From: Paramecium pentaurelia
Taxonomy: Eukaryota; Ciliophora; Oligohymenophorea; Peniculida; Parameciidae
Direction: 5' to 3'
NCBI GenBank assembly: GCA_905183005.1
Contig: CAJJDO010000094.1
Location: forward strand, 203,364-267,363
Length of the DNA: 64,000 nt
Part shown: in pieces, positions 35,075-46,000 of the stretch
Numbering within the stretch: position 1 is the stretch's first letter
Layout: every line of letters begins with the position of its first letter
Made by a program: the position numbers and the translations under genes
The notes under the pieces: model-generated
What the model saw: the letters and a program-made list of their open reading frames with translations, nothing else
What the model was told of the DNA's origin: nothing
Database searches by the model: none

Positions 35075-37630
35075 TCAAAGAAATTAACTTTAAATCTCTC
35101 CTTAATCTAAATCTACAAGACATCCTATGTTCTTAAATTATTATGATAATCTTTAAAATAGACTAACTTATAATAATTTAGCATCTTTTGATTAAACTTA
35201 TGGTTATTCAAATTCTTAATCTTGTAATAATATAAATACTTTGCTTTTGAGTATACAAGATATACAAGATGGTTCTATAATTTTTGTAGATTAATCAACA
35301 ATACAATAATCAAATGAATCTGATTATAAAATATCAGTACAATTTTAACAAGTTGAGAAATAGAAATGTTTATTTTTTAATTTCTTATTGATTTCTGAAA
35401 TATCTTCAAACTTTTTAAAGTCAAAAGAATATTTTTAATATTTTTCTTGTATTTATTCTTTTTCTCCATATAATCTTAAAATCCATCCACATTCATTTGG
35501 AAATGTTTCGCTAAAATCATTTATTTATTCATCTAAAATATCATCATCAGCAGAACAAAATAATATATTTTTATTTTTTTATCCTAATAAAAATAATAAA
35601 TGACTTAACATATTCCTTTTTCCATTATAACCTTAAATTAAAACAAAATCTTCAGCTAATAAACATAATTAAATAGCATTAGATTATTATTCATTTAATT
35701 ATTTAAAATTATCTAACATTTATGAAAAAGATTATTGATCGCCTTCATGAAGATAAGATTAACTCTTAAATTAGGGAGTATAACCTAATATAAGAATTTC
35801 TTTTTTTCTTGATAATTTTTGATTTATAGCAAGCTCAAATGTAATAAAATTATAATGTTTAAATGGATTTTTTTATTATATTTATTGGATTAGAATATCT
35901 TCTATTTCTAATTCTTTACCAAAAGTACTTAGTTCTGTTTTAACTTGTACATGCATACGAATCAGATATTCAAAATCATCTTCTTCATTATTTTCTAACC
36001 TAGATGTCTAATTTAATAAGTATTTTTAAATAATATTAGGTTACTTTTTTAAAATGAATTAATAGCTTTTTTAAGTTCTTTTACAAAAAAGGGTAAATTC
36101 TCTGTTTGACGGAAAACATTCTTTTAAAACTTAAAGAGCTTAACTTTCTAAATATGTGTTTTTTGAAGATAATATATAATGGAAGGTATCATTAAGGTTT
36201 TATTTTTATTTAATTTCATATTCAATTTGAGTTAGAGTTTATGCTTTTTTTTCTTATCTCAAATTTTTAATCATTTCATTTAAGTAAATTTTTGTTTATT
36301 AATTAACTTATTTTTTTATTTATTCATATGATTAAATTGGAAATTAGAATGTTGATTAATTTTCTAATAGAAATAAACCATAGCAAACATATTTACATCC
36401 ACATTTCTCACATTTCATTTATTCTTATTTTGTTTTAATTTCTAATTCAAGTTTAGGCAAAAGTGAAAAATCCTCTTATTTCTTTAATTGACATAATTCT
36501 AAAATATATAGATTTCTACAAAACAATAAGTCTTTTTATAGATATTAATTATTAGTAATGATTTTATAATCTGAATTATTTAAATATAATATCATTCCTA
36601 ATAAGGTTTCCTATTCATAGTAATTATTCATTAAATATATATAAGTTTAAACTTAAGTATCATCAGAATTTAACTTCATTCCAGTTTTAATCTCTATTGG
36701 TATTTTACAAAATCTTTACTAATATTTATCTATAATAATCTTAACTTCAAAAATCATATCAATAACTCCAACTAATCCCAAAACGGATGATTAAATTTTT
36801 TTTTCATTTGCGACCCATTTTATAATTTAGATTTAAAATTTATTCTATTATATTGGTTATTTATTAATAACAAATTTTTTAATCCAAATTAGTATCTTAA
36901 TAAATCCTTATGATATACTAATTTCCATATCTTTATTTTTCTCATTCCCCACAGTATATATTTCTTTTAAAAATTTAGATTAATTTTGTTCAAAAAATAT
37001 CTTGAATTAAACAGGAATTTAATTAATATCTAATTCATATTACTTCGAATCATTTATTTATTAAAAATATTTCTCAAACTCATAGATAGATTCCATAAGA
37101 TTTTAAAATATATAATGTAAAAAATTACCTCTTAATTTATTAAAATTGGTACCAAAAACTTAATTTGAAAAAAATTCTTTGACTAATGGTTTCCTTCTAC
37201 AATATACTATATTACTTAATTTAGTAGCTGAAACCAAAGTTTTTGGCTCTAAAACATAAAAATGATCATTTTTTAATCTTTAACTAAAATAAATTGTGTT
37301 GTTATTATCAAAATTCCCATATACAAGAATTTACATTCCTTATTAAACATTATTTAAATTATTGTGATGATCAAAGAGCAAAATGAAATAACGAATTTCC
37401 ATTTAATCTTTTTTTGCCTCTATTAATAAATAATGATTGGTGGTCAATTTTTGAGCTTCCTATTTAATATTTAAAACATTTCCACCTTCAACTTATTATT
37501 GTGAATTTAAGATTTAAATGATAATCAAATTATGAAAAGCATTTTATTATTTAAGTTAATCACAATTAATGGTTGAGATATTGGAATCATTATATAATTC
37601 TTCTTATAGATATTAATCTTATCCAATCAT
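35075..37630 (-). CDS. Dna2-like nuclease with degenerate, truncated SF1 helicase half
   Basis: 851 residues, one exon. The nuclease part looks intact: first cluster cysteine in 'SNIVYCRRKPLVKEF' (~143), 'NKLRGNFLHYIFQ' (His), 'GLVGVIDMIFEV' (Asp, ~292), 'IPIEIKTGMK' (Glu-x-Lys, ~313), 'LGMILYL', then C-x2-C-x5-C in 'KCEKCGCKYVC' (~405), matching the Dna2 Fe-S nuclease. The helicase starts normally ('LNEQQSNAIQLCLLAEDFVL') but Walker A is 'GYNGKRNM' (no GTGKT), the DEAx box is 'VDQS', and the protein ends just after motif III, so motifs IV-VI are missing. ATPase activity is not expected. Paralogue or decaying gene: not decidable here. Confidence 0.82.
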
Positions 37631-37733
37631 TTGCAATTTAATAAAAGAATAAATTATAAGGTGCCTAAATGAGTGTTATAATGATTAAATATATAATATA
37701 TATTAAAATAAAGATTATTATTATACAAAAGTA

Positions 37734-37994
37734 TCACTTAGGTTGAATTCTATTTAATAATTTCAATAATGATTTTTGATTAGTATTTAATTCTGATTCA
37801 CATTTCTTTATACATTTATTATCATTTTAACATGCTTCTAAACAGATTTTATTTTCATTTTATATCAACTACAACCCTTTTTTATAAATTAAGTATTCAT
37901 TTGCACAAGTAGCATAACAAGATGATTCAGGATTAAGCTCCCAGCACTTATAACATTAAGTTACTGCTTTTAAAAAGAAAGTCTCGTGATCCAT
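37734..37994 (-). CDS. small cysteine-rich protein with CX3C motifs
   Basis: 86 residues, single exon, start MDHETFFLKAVTQCYKCW. Cysteines come as CX2C ('CYKC') then three CX3C pairs ('CYATC', 'CLEAC', 'CIKKC'). Twin CX3C pairs suggest disulfide-linked helical hairpins of the small-Tim/CHCH type, but the spacing between the last pairs (5 residues) is shorter than in small Tims (11-16). No signal peptide. Family not assigned. Confidence 0.65.
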
Positions 37995-38026
37995 TGATTA
38001 ATTTTATTAAAAAAATATATTTTTTT

Positions 38027-38636
38027 TCATTTTTTCTTTTATACCACTATATTTTCTAGTATTAAAGATTAGACATCTGGTGAATTAGAATATAAAACTA
38101 AAGCAAATTTGCCTAATGGAAAATTTGATGATTACTAAAATATGAATAATAATAAAACTTCTGTGATCTATAGTTTTTTGAATTCTCCTTTTCCTTTTAA
38201 TAATAATTTAGTCTTTCCAACCAAAAGAGGCTTTCCTTGGGAATTGACAGTAATTTCTTTAGGAAATTTATCTGCTGAAAATCTTCATTAAAGGAATAGG
38301 GTACAATTTAATGTAGACTGTGTATTCTTCATTTTTTGTCAAATTGCCAGAATAATCTCTCAAAGAAATAGAAAGTGTGAAATCAGATTTGCAATATAAG
38401 TTTTAAATTTCTTTTTCCAGATGAATAAAGATGTTTGCTTCGTCATTACTATACAATTTGAATAAATTCTTGTTTCTAGATCTATGCTTTTATTAAAAAT
38501 TCTCTAAACTATGTTAAAAGGATTTAAGTCCCATGGAAAGGTTATGGATTTGAAGACTCTAAGATGATAGCATATCCTCAAGCATCTTGAAATTCAAATC
38601 TTTCTATTTATCGAGAAATTCTTACAATTCTTACAT
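38027..38636 (-). CDS. hypothetical protein with beta-rich C-terminal domain
   Basis: 187 residues, introns of 22 and 24 nt. Helical N-terminus from MQELQEFLDKQKDLNFKMLE, then alternating strands ('FTLSISLRDYSG', 'EEYTVYIKLFSADKFP', 'NFPLGKFALVLYS', 'LILENIVV') resembling a beta-sandwich. No family recognised. Start codon is only 11 bp from that of the divergent peroxiredoxin gene, so both must use one promoter. Confidence 0.7.
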
Positions 38637-38647
38637 TAATAATCATA

Positions 38648-39340
38648 ATGATTAAGGTATTGCCTTTGTTGCTTCTACTTACAATATGTTAATCTGAAGA
38701 TGCACCTGTAGCAAGATTTGCATATGGAAATATGAATTTCATGCCAAGATAAAGAGCTCCCTTCTTTAGTGCTATAGCAGTTACCCCAGATTTGAAATTC
38801 CAAAAGATATCTCTTTCTGATTATTAAGGAAAGTATGTGGTTTTGTTATTTTACCCATTTGATTTCACATACGTATGTCCAACAGAATTAGTTGCCTTTT
38901 CAAATGCAATTGATTAATTCAGAGCTTTGGGTGCAGAAGTATTAGGTATTTCCACAGATTCCCATTTTACTCATTTGGCATGGTTGAAGACACCAAGAAA
39001 TTAAGGAGGAGTTGGAGATCTTCAGATTCCATTATTGGCAGATATTTCAAAGAATATATCAAAAGCATATGGTGTATTAGTTGAAGATGAATTGGATGAA
39101 TTATATGGTGCTTCATTAAGAGGATTGTTTATAATAGATAAAAAAGGTATAGTAAGAACAATGTAAATAAATGATGCTCCAGTAGGAAGGTCAGTAGATG
39201 AGACATTAAGATTAATCTAAGCATTTTAATACACAGATACTCATGGTGAAGTATGTCCTGCAAATTGGAAACCTGGACAAAGAACTATTGTTCCAGATTA
39301 AGATAAGAAAGGGGAATATTTTGCAAAAAGTGAATTATGA
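38648..39340 (+). CDS. typical 2-Cys peroxiredoxin with ER signal (PRDX4-like)
   Basis: 230 residues, single exon. Signal peptide MIKVLPLLLLLTICQS; peroxidatic Cys in 'FYPFDFTYVCPTELVAFS'; conserved Thr/Arg environment; 'GGVGDLQIPLLADISK' is the GGLG motif; resolving Cys in 'HGEVCPANWKPG'; 'GEYFAKSEL' carries the YF motif of hyperoxidation-sensitive peroxiredoxins. The final KSEL resembles a KDEL retrieval signal, so residence in the ER is likely. Reduces peroxides via intersubunit disulfide. Codon use includes more CAA/CCA than neighbours, typical of highly expressed genes. Confidence 0.94.
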
Positions 39341-39349
39341 TCATTTATA

Positions 39350-42345
39350 TCAGGTTAATTCATTTAATAGAGCTTTTCTTGTTATTGTCTTTTTGCCATC
39401 AAATTTATTAAATTTAGCAATCATTAATTCTGCATCTTATAAATTTACACTTCTTGTTGTTGAATGTTCTAAAATCTAGAGTACATCTAATACATCCATA
39501 TATCCTTTATGAAAGTATCTATCTAAAGAACTTAGAGTTCCTTCTCTTAAAAATTGTAATTTTGCTTTTTGTAATTACTGCTCTTATTCACTTAATAATT
39601 CAAATAAATTATTGGCAACAATCTATACTGAACTTTATAGATCTGATACTTTTATCTTTTATTACAAAGGTTGTCTGTCATCATAATAAGTGAGTATATT
39701 TAAAAAAAATTCTTGAGAAATATTCTTTGTATTAACTCCCAAATCAGACCATTCCTATTGCCAATCATTTGAAATTAAAGATTTTAAGATTATTACTTCT
39801 TCTAATTGAGCCATTACATTTTACAAACATCTTTATTAATTTAAGTAAACTGACATTAAAGTATTAAGTTCTTTAGATTCATTAGTAAATGATCTAGGTT
39901 CTGTATTTTAATTTGGAGTTCTAGTTCTAGTACGAGCCTATTTTGTTTCAGTAGTTCTTGTTGTAGCTGTTGGTGTTTTAGCACGAGGAGTGTGGCATCC
40001 TTTATTATCTATCTTTTAAATAACAACTGATTATTATGTTTAAAGTGGTTTATATCTTCTTCTCAATTTCTCCATATAACTCTAATGTTAAGGTTCTCTT
40101 TTTATTACTGTACTTATTTTCATTATAGGAATTTCAATTTTATCTTGAGATCTCTATCTTTATGTTTTAATAGCTTAACTAAAATCTTCAAATGTCATTA
40201 TATTGGCATCTCCTCTACCAATTCTTTTTAATAATAGTTCTATTTCATCATCAGTTATAGTTTATCTTATTCTTATAAAGAATTTCTTTAGCTTTTATTA
40301 ATCTACTATATTTGTTCCAAATGATAATTTTTTGAATAATACTTAAACATTATAATCCCATCTCTTAAGTACTTTAAATCTTTATTCATCTAATTATCTT
40401 TCTAATTTTATTTCTTCAAATAATAATCTTAAAAAAGTTATATCTGCTTCTTTTTTTTGAATAATACCTGGTTAACGTAGATATCTCTCTTAAAATTTAG
40501 AAAACATTAATTTATCTTCAAATCCACCTAAACGACCAATCAAATCTTTTAATTCATAATTCTATGTTTCTATTTAATATTTTAATAAATAATCTGATAA
40601 TTAATCAATTCTACAAACAGAATTCTTAAAAAAAGATGGAATGAATTCATTATCAGTTATTTCTTAAATAAATTCTAAACATCTATCTAGTCGTCTCTAA
40701 TTATATATTTTGACATACCTCATTCCATTTATAATGATCTAGAAAAATTTACATAACTCTTATTAAGTTTCAATTGAACTCATGTCTTAATTCGTTAAAA
40801 AATTAATAAAATCAAAATAAAATAAATTCTCCTGATTTTGCTAAATTCTTTTTATTCCAAGTATTAATTATGACTTCAGGTTCTTCATTTGGAATTTCAA
40901 CCAATTTAAACTATTTTCCTGTTTCTCTATTTAACATTTTTTGTTCTCTATCTTTTTAACTTTCACCTGATAAATAAAGAAAATTCTTGCAATCAACAAA
41001 TTTTTTCTTTGGTTAATCCTACAATTTTTAATTATATTATGTAATTAATTTATTAGTATACAATCTTGTTTTATAAGATTAAGTAGTCTCATTTTCATTA
41101 ATTTCTAAATTATATATATATATTATATACTATTATCTGAAATCACAGTTTCAACCTATTTAAATGGATTATCAATCAATTTTGAATTAAAATTAGCCTA
41201 AATATCAGATAAAACAAATTGTTATTATTAACCAAGTCTTTCTGCATCAAAATCTGATAAAAATCTATTCACTAATCTATTTTCAAATTTCTAACAATTT
41301 TTAGATTTCATTGATTAAGTAAGTAATGAAAATTATGGTCTATTATCTTTGTGATCATACCATCTTAATTTTAGATACCAATATCTACTACTATTTTTTT
41401 CCTCTTCACCTTTACTAAGTTCTATTGCTTAAATCTTTTAATTTCTTTCTCTATATTAATCTGCTCTACTCATTATTGTTTATTCTGGTTCTCGTTAACA
41501 ATTAGAAGCTACTTATATATTAACATTTTCCCATGAAGTCTTTACATTCTCAAACTTCTTCATTGCTCTTTCTTCTCTTGATAAAGCATTTTTTAAATGA
41601 AATGGGAGTTTCTATTCTACCTTTTCTTATTCTATTTATGCCTCTTAAATGTGTTTTTCAGCATCTCTTACTATTTGATTTAATTCTCTTTTGCTTAAAT
41701 AACGTTAATCAACTTTACTCTTCTTTGGTGTTTTCCTACCCTATTATTTATCTAGAATAATTGATTAAGCCTATTGATTAGTTCTAGTAGGAGGTTATTC
41801 ATCTAATAATGAATCATCTGTTGTCATTTGATTCTATTAATTTTTCTTTAGTCTCTAATATTGTCTTAGTTTCTCTTAATGAATTCTTAGAAATTATTAA
41901 TATCCAACAACTGAATATTTGATCACCTTATCCTATTTATCACTATCATACTTAGGACCACCTGTATAATCTATATACTTTTTTCGCTCTTCATTATTTG
42001 CCTCTACAATTCACTTATTACTTTACCATCAAATATATTCTATGTTGAAGATGTTAAGGCAAACGTATCAGCAGCTTATTTCAATACTCTTTTGCAATTA
42101 CTCTGTTACTAGATTTGCTCTTGATTTTACATAAATTATTTAGTCTAATCTCCTAATCCATATTGAGTATTATAGAAATTGCCAGTTTCATATGATCTAA
42201 AAGTAGTTGTCTTAGTTGAATTAGGAATGTAATCCATCATTAACTCATTTTTAATTGTACCTTTTGATTGAAAGATAATTGGTTATGATAATAATAAGGT
42301 TTTTTTTGGTTTTTCTGACTTCCCTTGATTTAAAGGAATTCTCAT
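39350..42345 (-). CDS. large basic protein with EF-hand-like segments
   Basis: 971 residues; introns of 20, 26 and probably 34 nt. Start MRIPLNQGKSEKPKKTLL. The N-terminal half is basic and Gln-rich with 'SRYWYLKLRWYDHKDNRP'; the C-terminal third is helical with EF-hand-like pairs ('KLKKFFIRIRQTITDDEIEL', 'FNKFDGKKTITRKALLNEL') and a Thr/Arg repeat zone ('RTTETKQARTRTRTP'). Calcium-binding loops are poor. Not recognised as a named family. The 34-nt intron (around 40850-40883) is at the size limit; the alternative is a one-base frame change (see findings). Stop is 9 bp from the convergent peroxiredoxin stop. Confidence 0.7.
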
Positions 42346-42559
42346 TAAAAATTTATATTTTTTTATATATGATTTCAATATAATCATTATTTTAATGTAA
42401 TATTAATCAAATTTTTACTAGGATAGAATGATAATATCTTTATTTGCCACATATTTAAGAATGAGAAAGGCTTGATTTATACTTAGATATAAAATATGAA
42501 GTAAAAAAATCTTTAATTCAAGAATATATAAAAATAAATAAAATATTTTATTATATAAT

Positions 42560-42883
42560 TCAAGTTTTTAATTTCAATATTTTCTCTAATATTGAATTCT
42601 ATTCATCAATGGAGGTTTCTTTTTTAAATTGATCCCAAAGATCCATCCAATGTGTTTATTGATTTAGACCCATAAACACAGGAATTTCTACCTTTTTTAC
42701 TTCATTAAAGCTCTTTTTTCTTTAATGTTATTATTAATAACTGCTTTTTTTCCTTTCTTCTTTGGAAACATAAACAGGTTTTAATTATTATTAAATAACT
42801 ATATTAAGTTTTCCAAATTATTGAATAGATGGCTCTGACATATTTTTATAAAATTCAAGTTAAATAAATTTATCTAATTTCAT
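42560..42883 (-). CDS. small hypothetical protein
   Basis: 107 residues, single exon, start MKLDKFIQLEFYKNMSEPSI. Basic middle (KEERKKSSYQQQHQRKKS) and a C-terminal segment 'VFMGLNQQTHWMDLWDQFKK' with several tryptophans that looks like a short binding motif. A second Met at codon 15 is an alternative start. No family recognised. Confidence 0.6.
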
Positions 42884-43033
42884 ACTAATGATTAAGAAAA
42901 TATATTTAAATATAAAATTAATGTACAATAAAGAATATGAAAATAAGAAAAATTATTTATGATAAAATCTTTTAATATGTTAAATTATTAATGATTGCAT
43001 TTAAAGCTTATCTATATATTAAAATTAATTTGA

Positions 43034-46000
43034 ATGAATAAATACGTCTTCAAATCAGAAAAAGAATATCTAAAAGCAAAACAAAAATTATATCAAGACA
43101 AATTGAACTTAATTCTCACAGACATTGATCAATTTTATCGTATTAGATTATCAGGTAAATAATTTTTAATAAGATACTTCTAATATCTAATGGAGGTTAA
43201 TGAAAGATAATAAAGAGGTGATAATTCTTCATTTTTTTATGAAATGGCTAATTATTTTAGAGAATTCAACATTAAATAATTTTTTCCAAAAAAAATTTGG
43301 TATTTCAATGTTACAAGTATATATTGTTCTATATGTAGAGTCTTTTATAAATAGTTTATCTAATGTCTCTGAGACTGATATTATAAATATATTCATTCTA
43401 TTAAACTTAATACTGGAAGGAAAGTTTAATTATTACTCAGAATCAATTATCAAAGTACTCCAATATGAAGGAGGGAATGTTAAATTTCCATTTGAATTTG
43501 ATTACATAATAGGTTTTAATTTCTAAGGCTTTTTAAAATTAGTAATCTAAGTGATTCCAAAATTATATCCAATTTTAAATGATGAAGGTAAGCCATTACA
43601 TTTTGAATTTCGACATGAAATAATTTTAGTAGGATTAGGTCCTGAAAATTAAAAGAATTCTGTTGGTTATTATGAAATAGATAAATATTTTAGAAATTAA
43701 TAGACTTCTCCTAATTTTTTTGCTAATATGAAATTAGTTAAAGAAAAAATAAATACATCAGAAATAATTCCTCATGCAACAAAAATTGGAATAAAACCTA
43801 AATCTTGGAAGGATATATTACTTCCAAGAGAATTTTAAATTATTAAATTAGATTGTTAAGATTATGTATATAATGAAACATTTAAAAGATGGATTCCAGC
43901 TTCAACTTAAATTCTTATAGATAACAAATTAGCTAGAATCAATCAATTTTCTAATAATCATTTTTTAATTTAAAAATATAGTCAATAACCATCTGCATTC
44001 TAATTGTTTAAAATTATATAAAATATTCCTAATTATAAAGTCAATCTAACAAATGAGTAATAAGAAATTATATCATATAATGGAGATGGATTAGTAATTG
44101 GTAGAAGTGGTACAGGTAAAACTACTTGTGCCTTACTAAGACTGTTCACAACAGATATACTATTTAAAATTAGAAGTAAATTAGATTAAATTAATTATTA
44201 AACTACAGATATATAACTAAATTAATAATAAAAAGATTGTTAATTAAAGACAGTCTTTGTTACAGCCAGTCCCTTATTAGCTTGTTAAGTTAAAAGATTA
44301 TATGATAAATTAGTATAAAATATATAAGATGTCATTAATAATAAAAAGAGATAGTAGAAAAATTAGATGGAAACAGAAATGTAGAATGATTAAGAGGATT
44401 TAGATCAAAGTACTTATTAAATTATAGATGCAATTAAAAGTGATTAAGAATAATAGGAATATTAATAATTAAATCAAGAAGAGGAAATGGATGATTAAGA
44501 AATTGATGAATATGAAAAAGAAATGGGAAAATTCTTAAAGTTTTCTGATATTACTTAATTTCCAATATTTGTAACATTGAGAAAGTTTCTATTTTTAGTT
44601 GATGCTTCATTAATCAATTCATTTTTTACTATTTTTGGTAATAAATAGGATAGATCATCTTAATGGCATAATGAATAATTTGGATAAATGAAATTATCTC
44701 AAAATAATGAAGTGATAGAAAAGAAATTAGAATAGTTTAATTAAAAATTAATGGATGATATAGATAATTCAGATTATATTTAAACAAAAATGCCTGAAGT
44801 AACCTAAGATATATTTGTAAGGATATTTTGGCCTAAAATATTAAATACTATAAAATCTAAGTGTCCAATATCAAAATGTTTTGATCCTATTTATGTTTGG
44901 TCAGAAATTTGTACAAAAATCAAAGGTCATGAAACATCTCATGAATATCCAGATAGATATATGAATTATGATAATTACTATTATATGTAAGGTTTACCTG
45001 AAGATTAATGTAGCTTTGTTTATGAAGCATTTTAAATTTATGAATAAAATAAATATTAATTAGGATATTATGATTTATTGGATTTAGTGAATCATATAAA
45101 TTATGAATTAGCATATGGTAATGATGTAATTGAAAATGTTCATTATTTATTATTAGATGAATTATAAGATGTTCCTAAGGCTGTTTTAATATTATTAGAT
45201 TAATTAACAGAACTTGGTTTATTTTGTTGTGGTGATAATGCTTAAAACATAGCAAAAGGAATTAGTTATAAATTTTTTGAAGTTTAAAATTGTTTATTGT
45301 CTTTTAGAAATAGTAAGAAAAAAATGCATAGAAATCTTAAAATATTTGATTTGAGTGTAAACTTTAGATCTCATAATAAAATTTTATAATTAGCTAATTC
45401 TGTAATAAGAATGATTGAAATATTTTTTCCATATAAAATTGATAAATTAAAAAAGGAAACATCAAATTTAAAAGGTCCAAAACCAGTTGTAATAAAAAGT
45501 GATAATGTAAAACATTTATTAAATAATCTATGTGATTTCTTTTCAAATGATAAACAAATTGTAGAATTTGGTTGTAATTAAGTCATAATTGTAAAAGATT
45601 AAGATTCTAAAAGTAAATTACCTATTGAATTGTAAAATATTTTATGTTTAACTATTTATGAAGCAAAAGGTTTAGAATTTGATGATGTGATTTTATTTAA
45701 TTTCTTCCATGATTCAACTGCATCTATAAAAGAATGGGAATCATTAAATGATTTAGAACCTTAGGTAGAGTATTTAAAAAAAATAGATTATGAAAAATAT
45801 ATAACAAGTATTAATAAATATTAATTATTAGATCATTAGACAGAAGTAATAGCTTCAAGTAAATAGAAGAATAATGAATTAGTAGAAGTTTGGTAATTGA
45901 AAATGAAAAATATGAAAGAATGTTAAGAAATATCTATAGATTTATGTTAAGAATTAAAATAACTTTATGTAGCTATAACAAGACCTAAAAAGAGATTAAT

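Noticed and set aside
35127..35603. Plus-strand frame open for ~158 codons (TAA/TAG = Gln)
   Set aside because: It is antisense to the C-terminal part of the Dna2-like gene, whose minus-strand reading gives recognisable family motifs; the plus reading has no domain and no introns.
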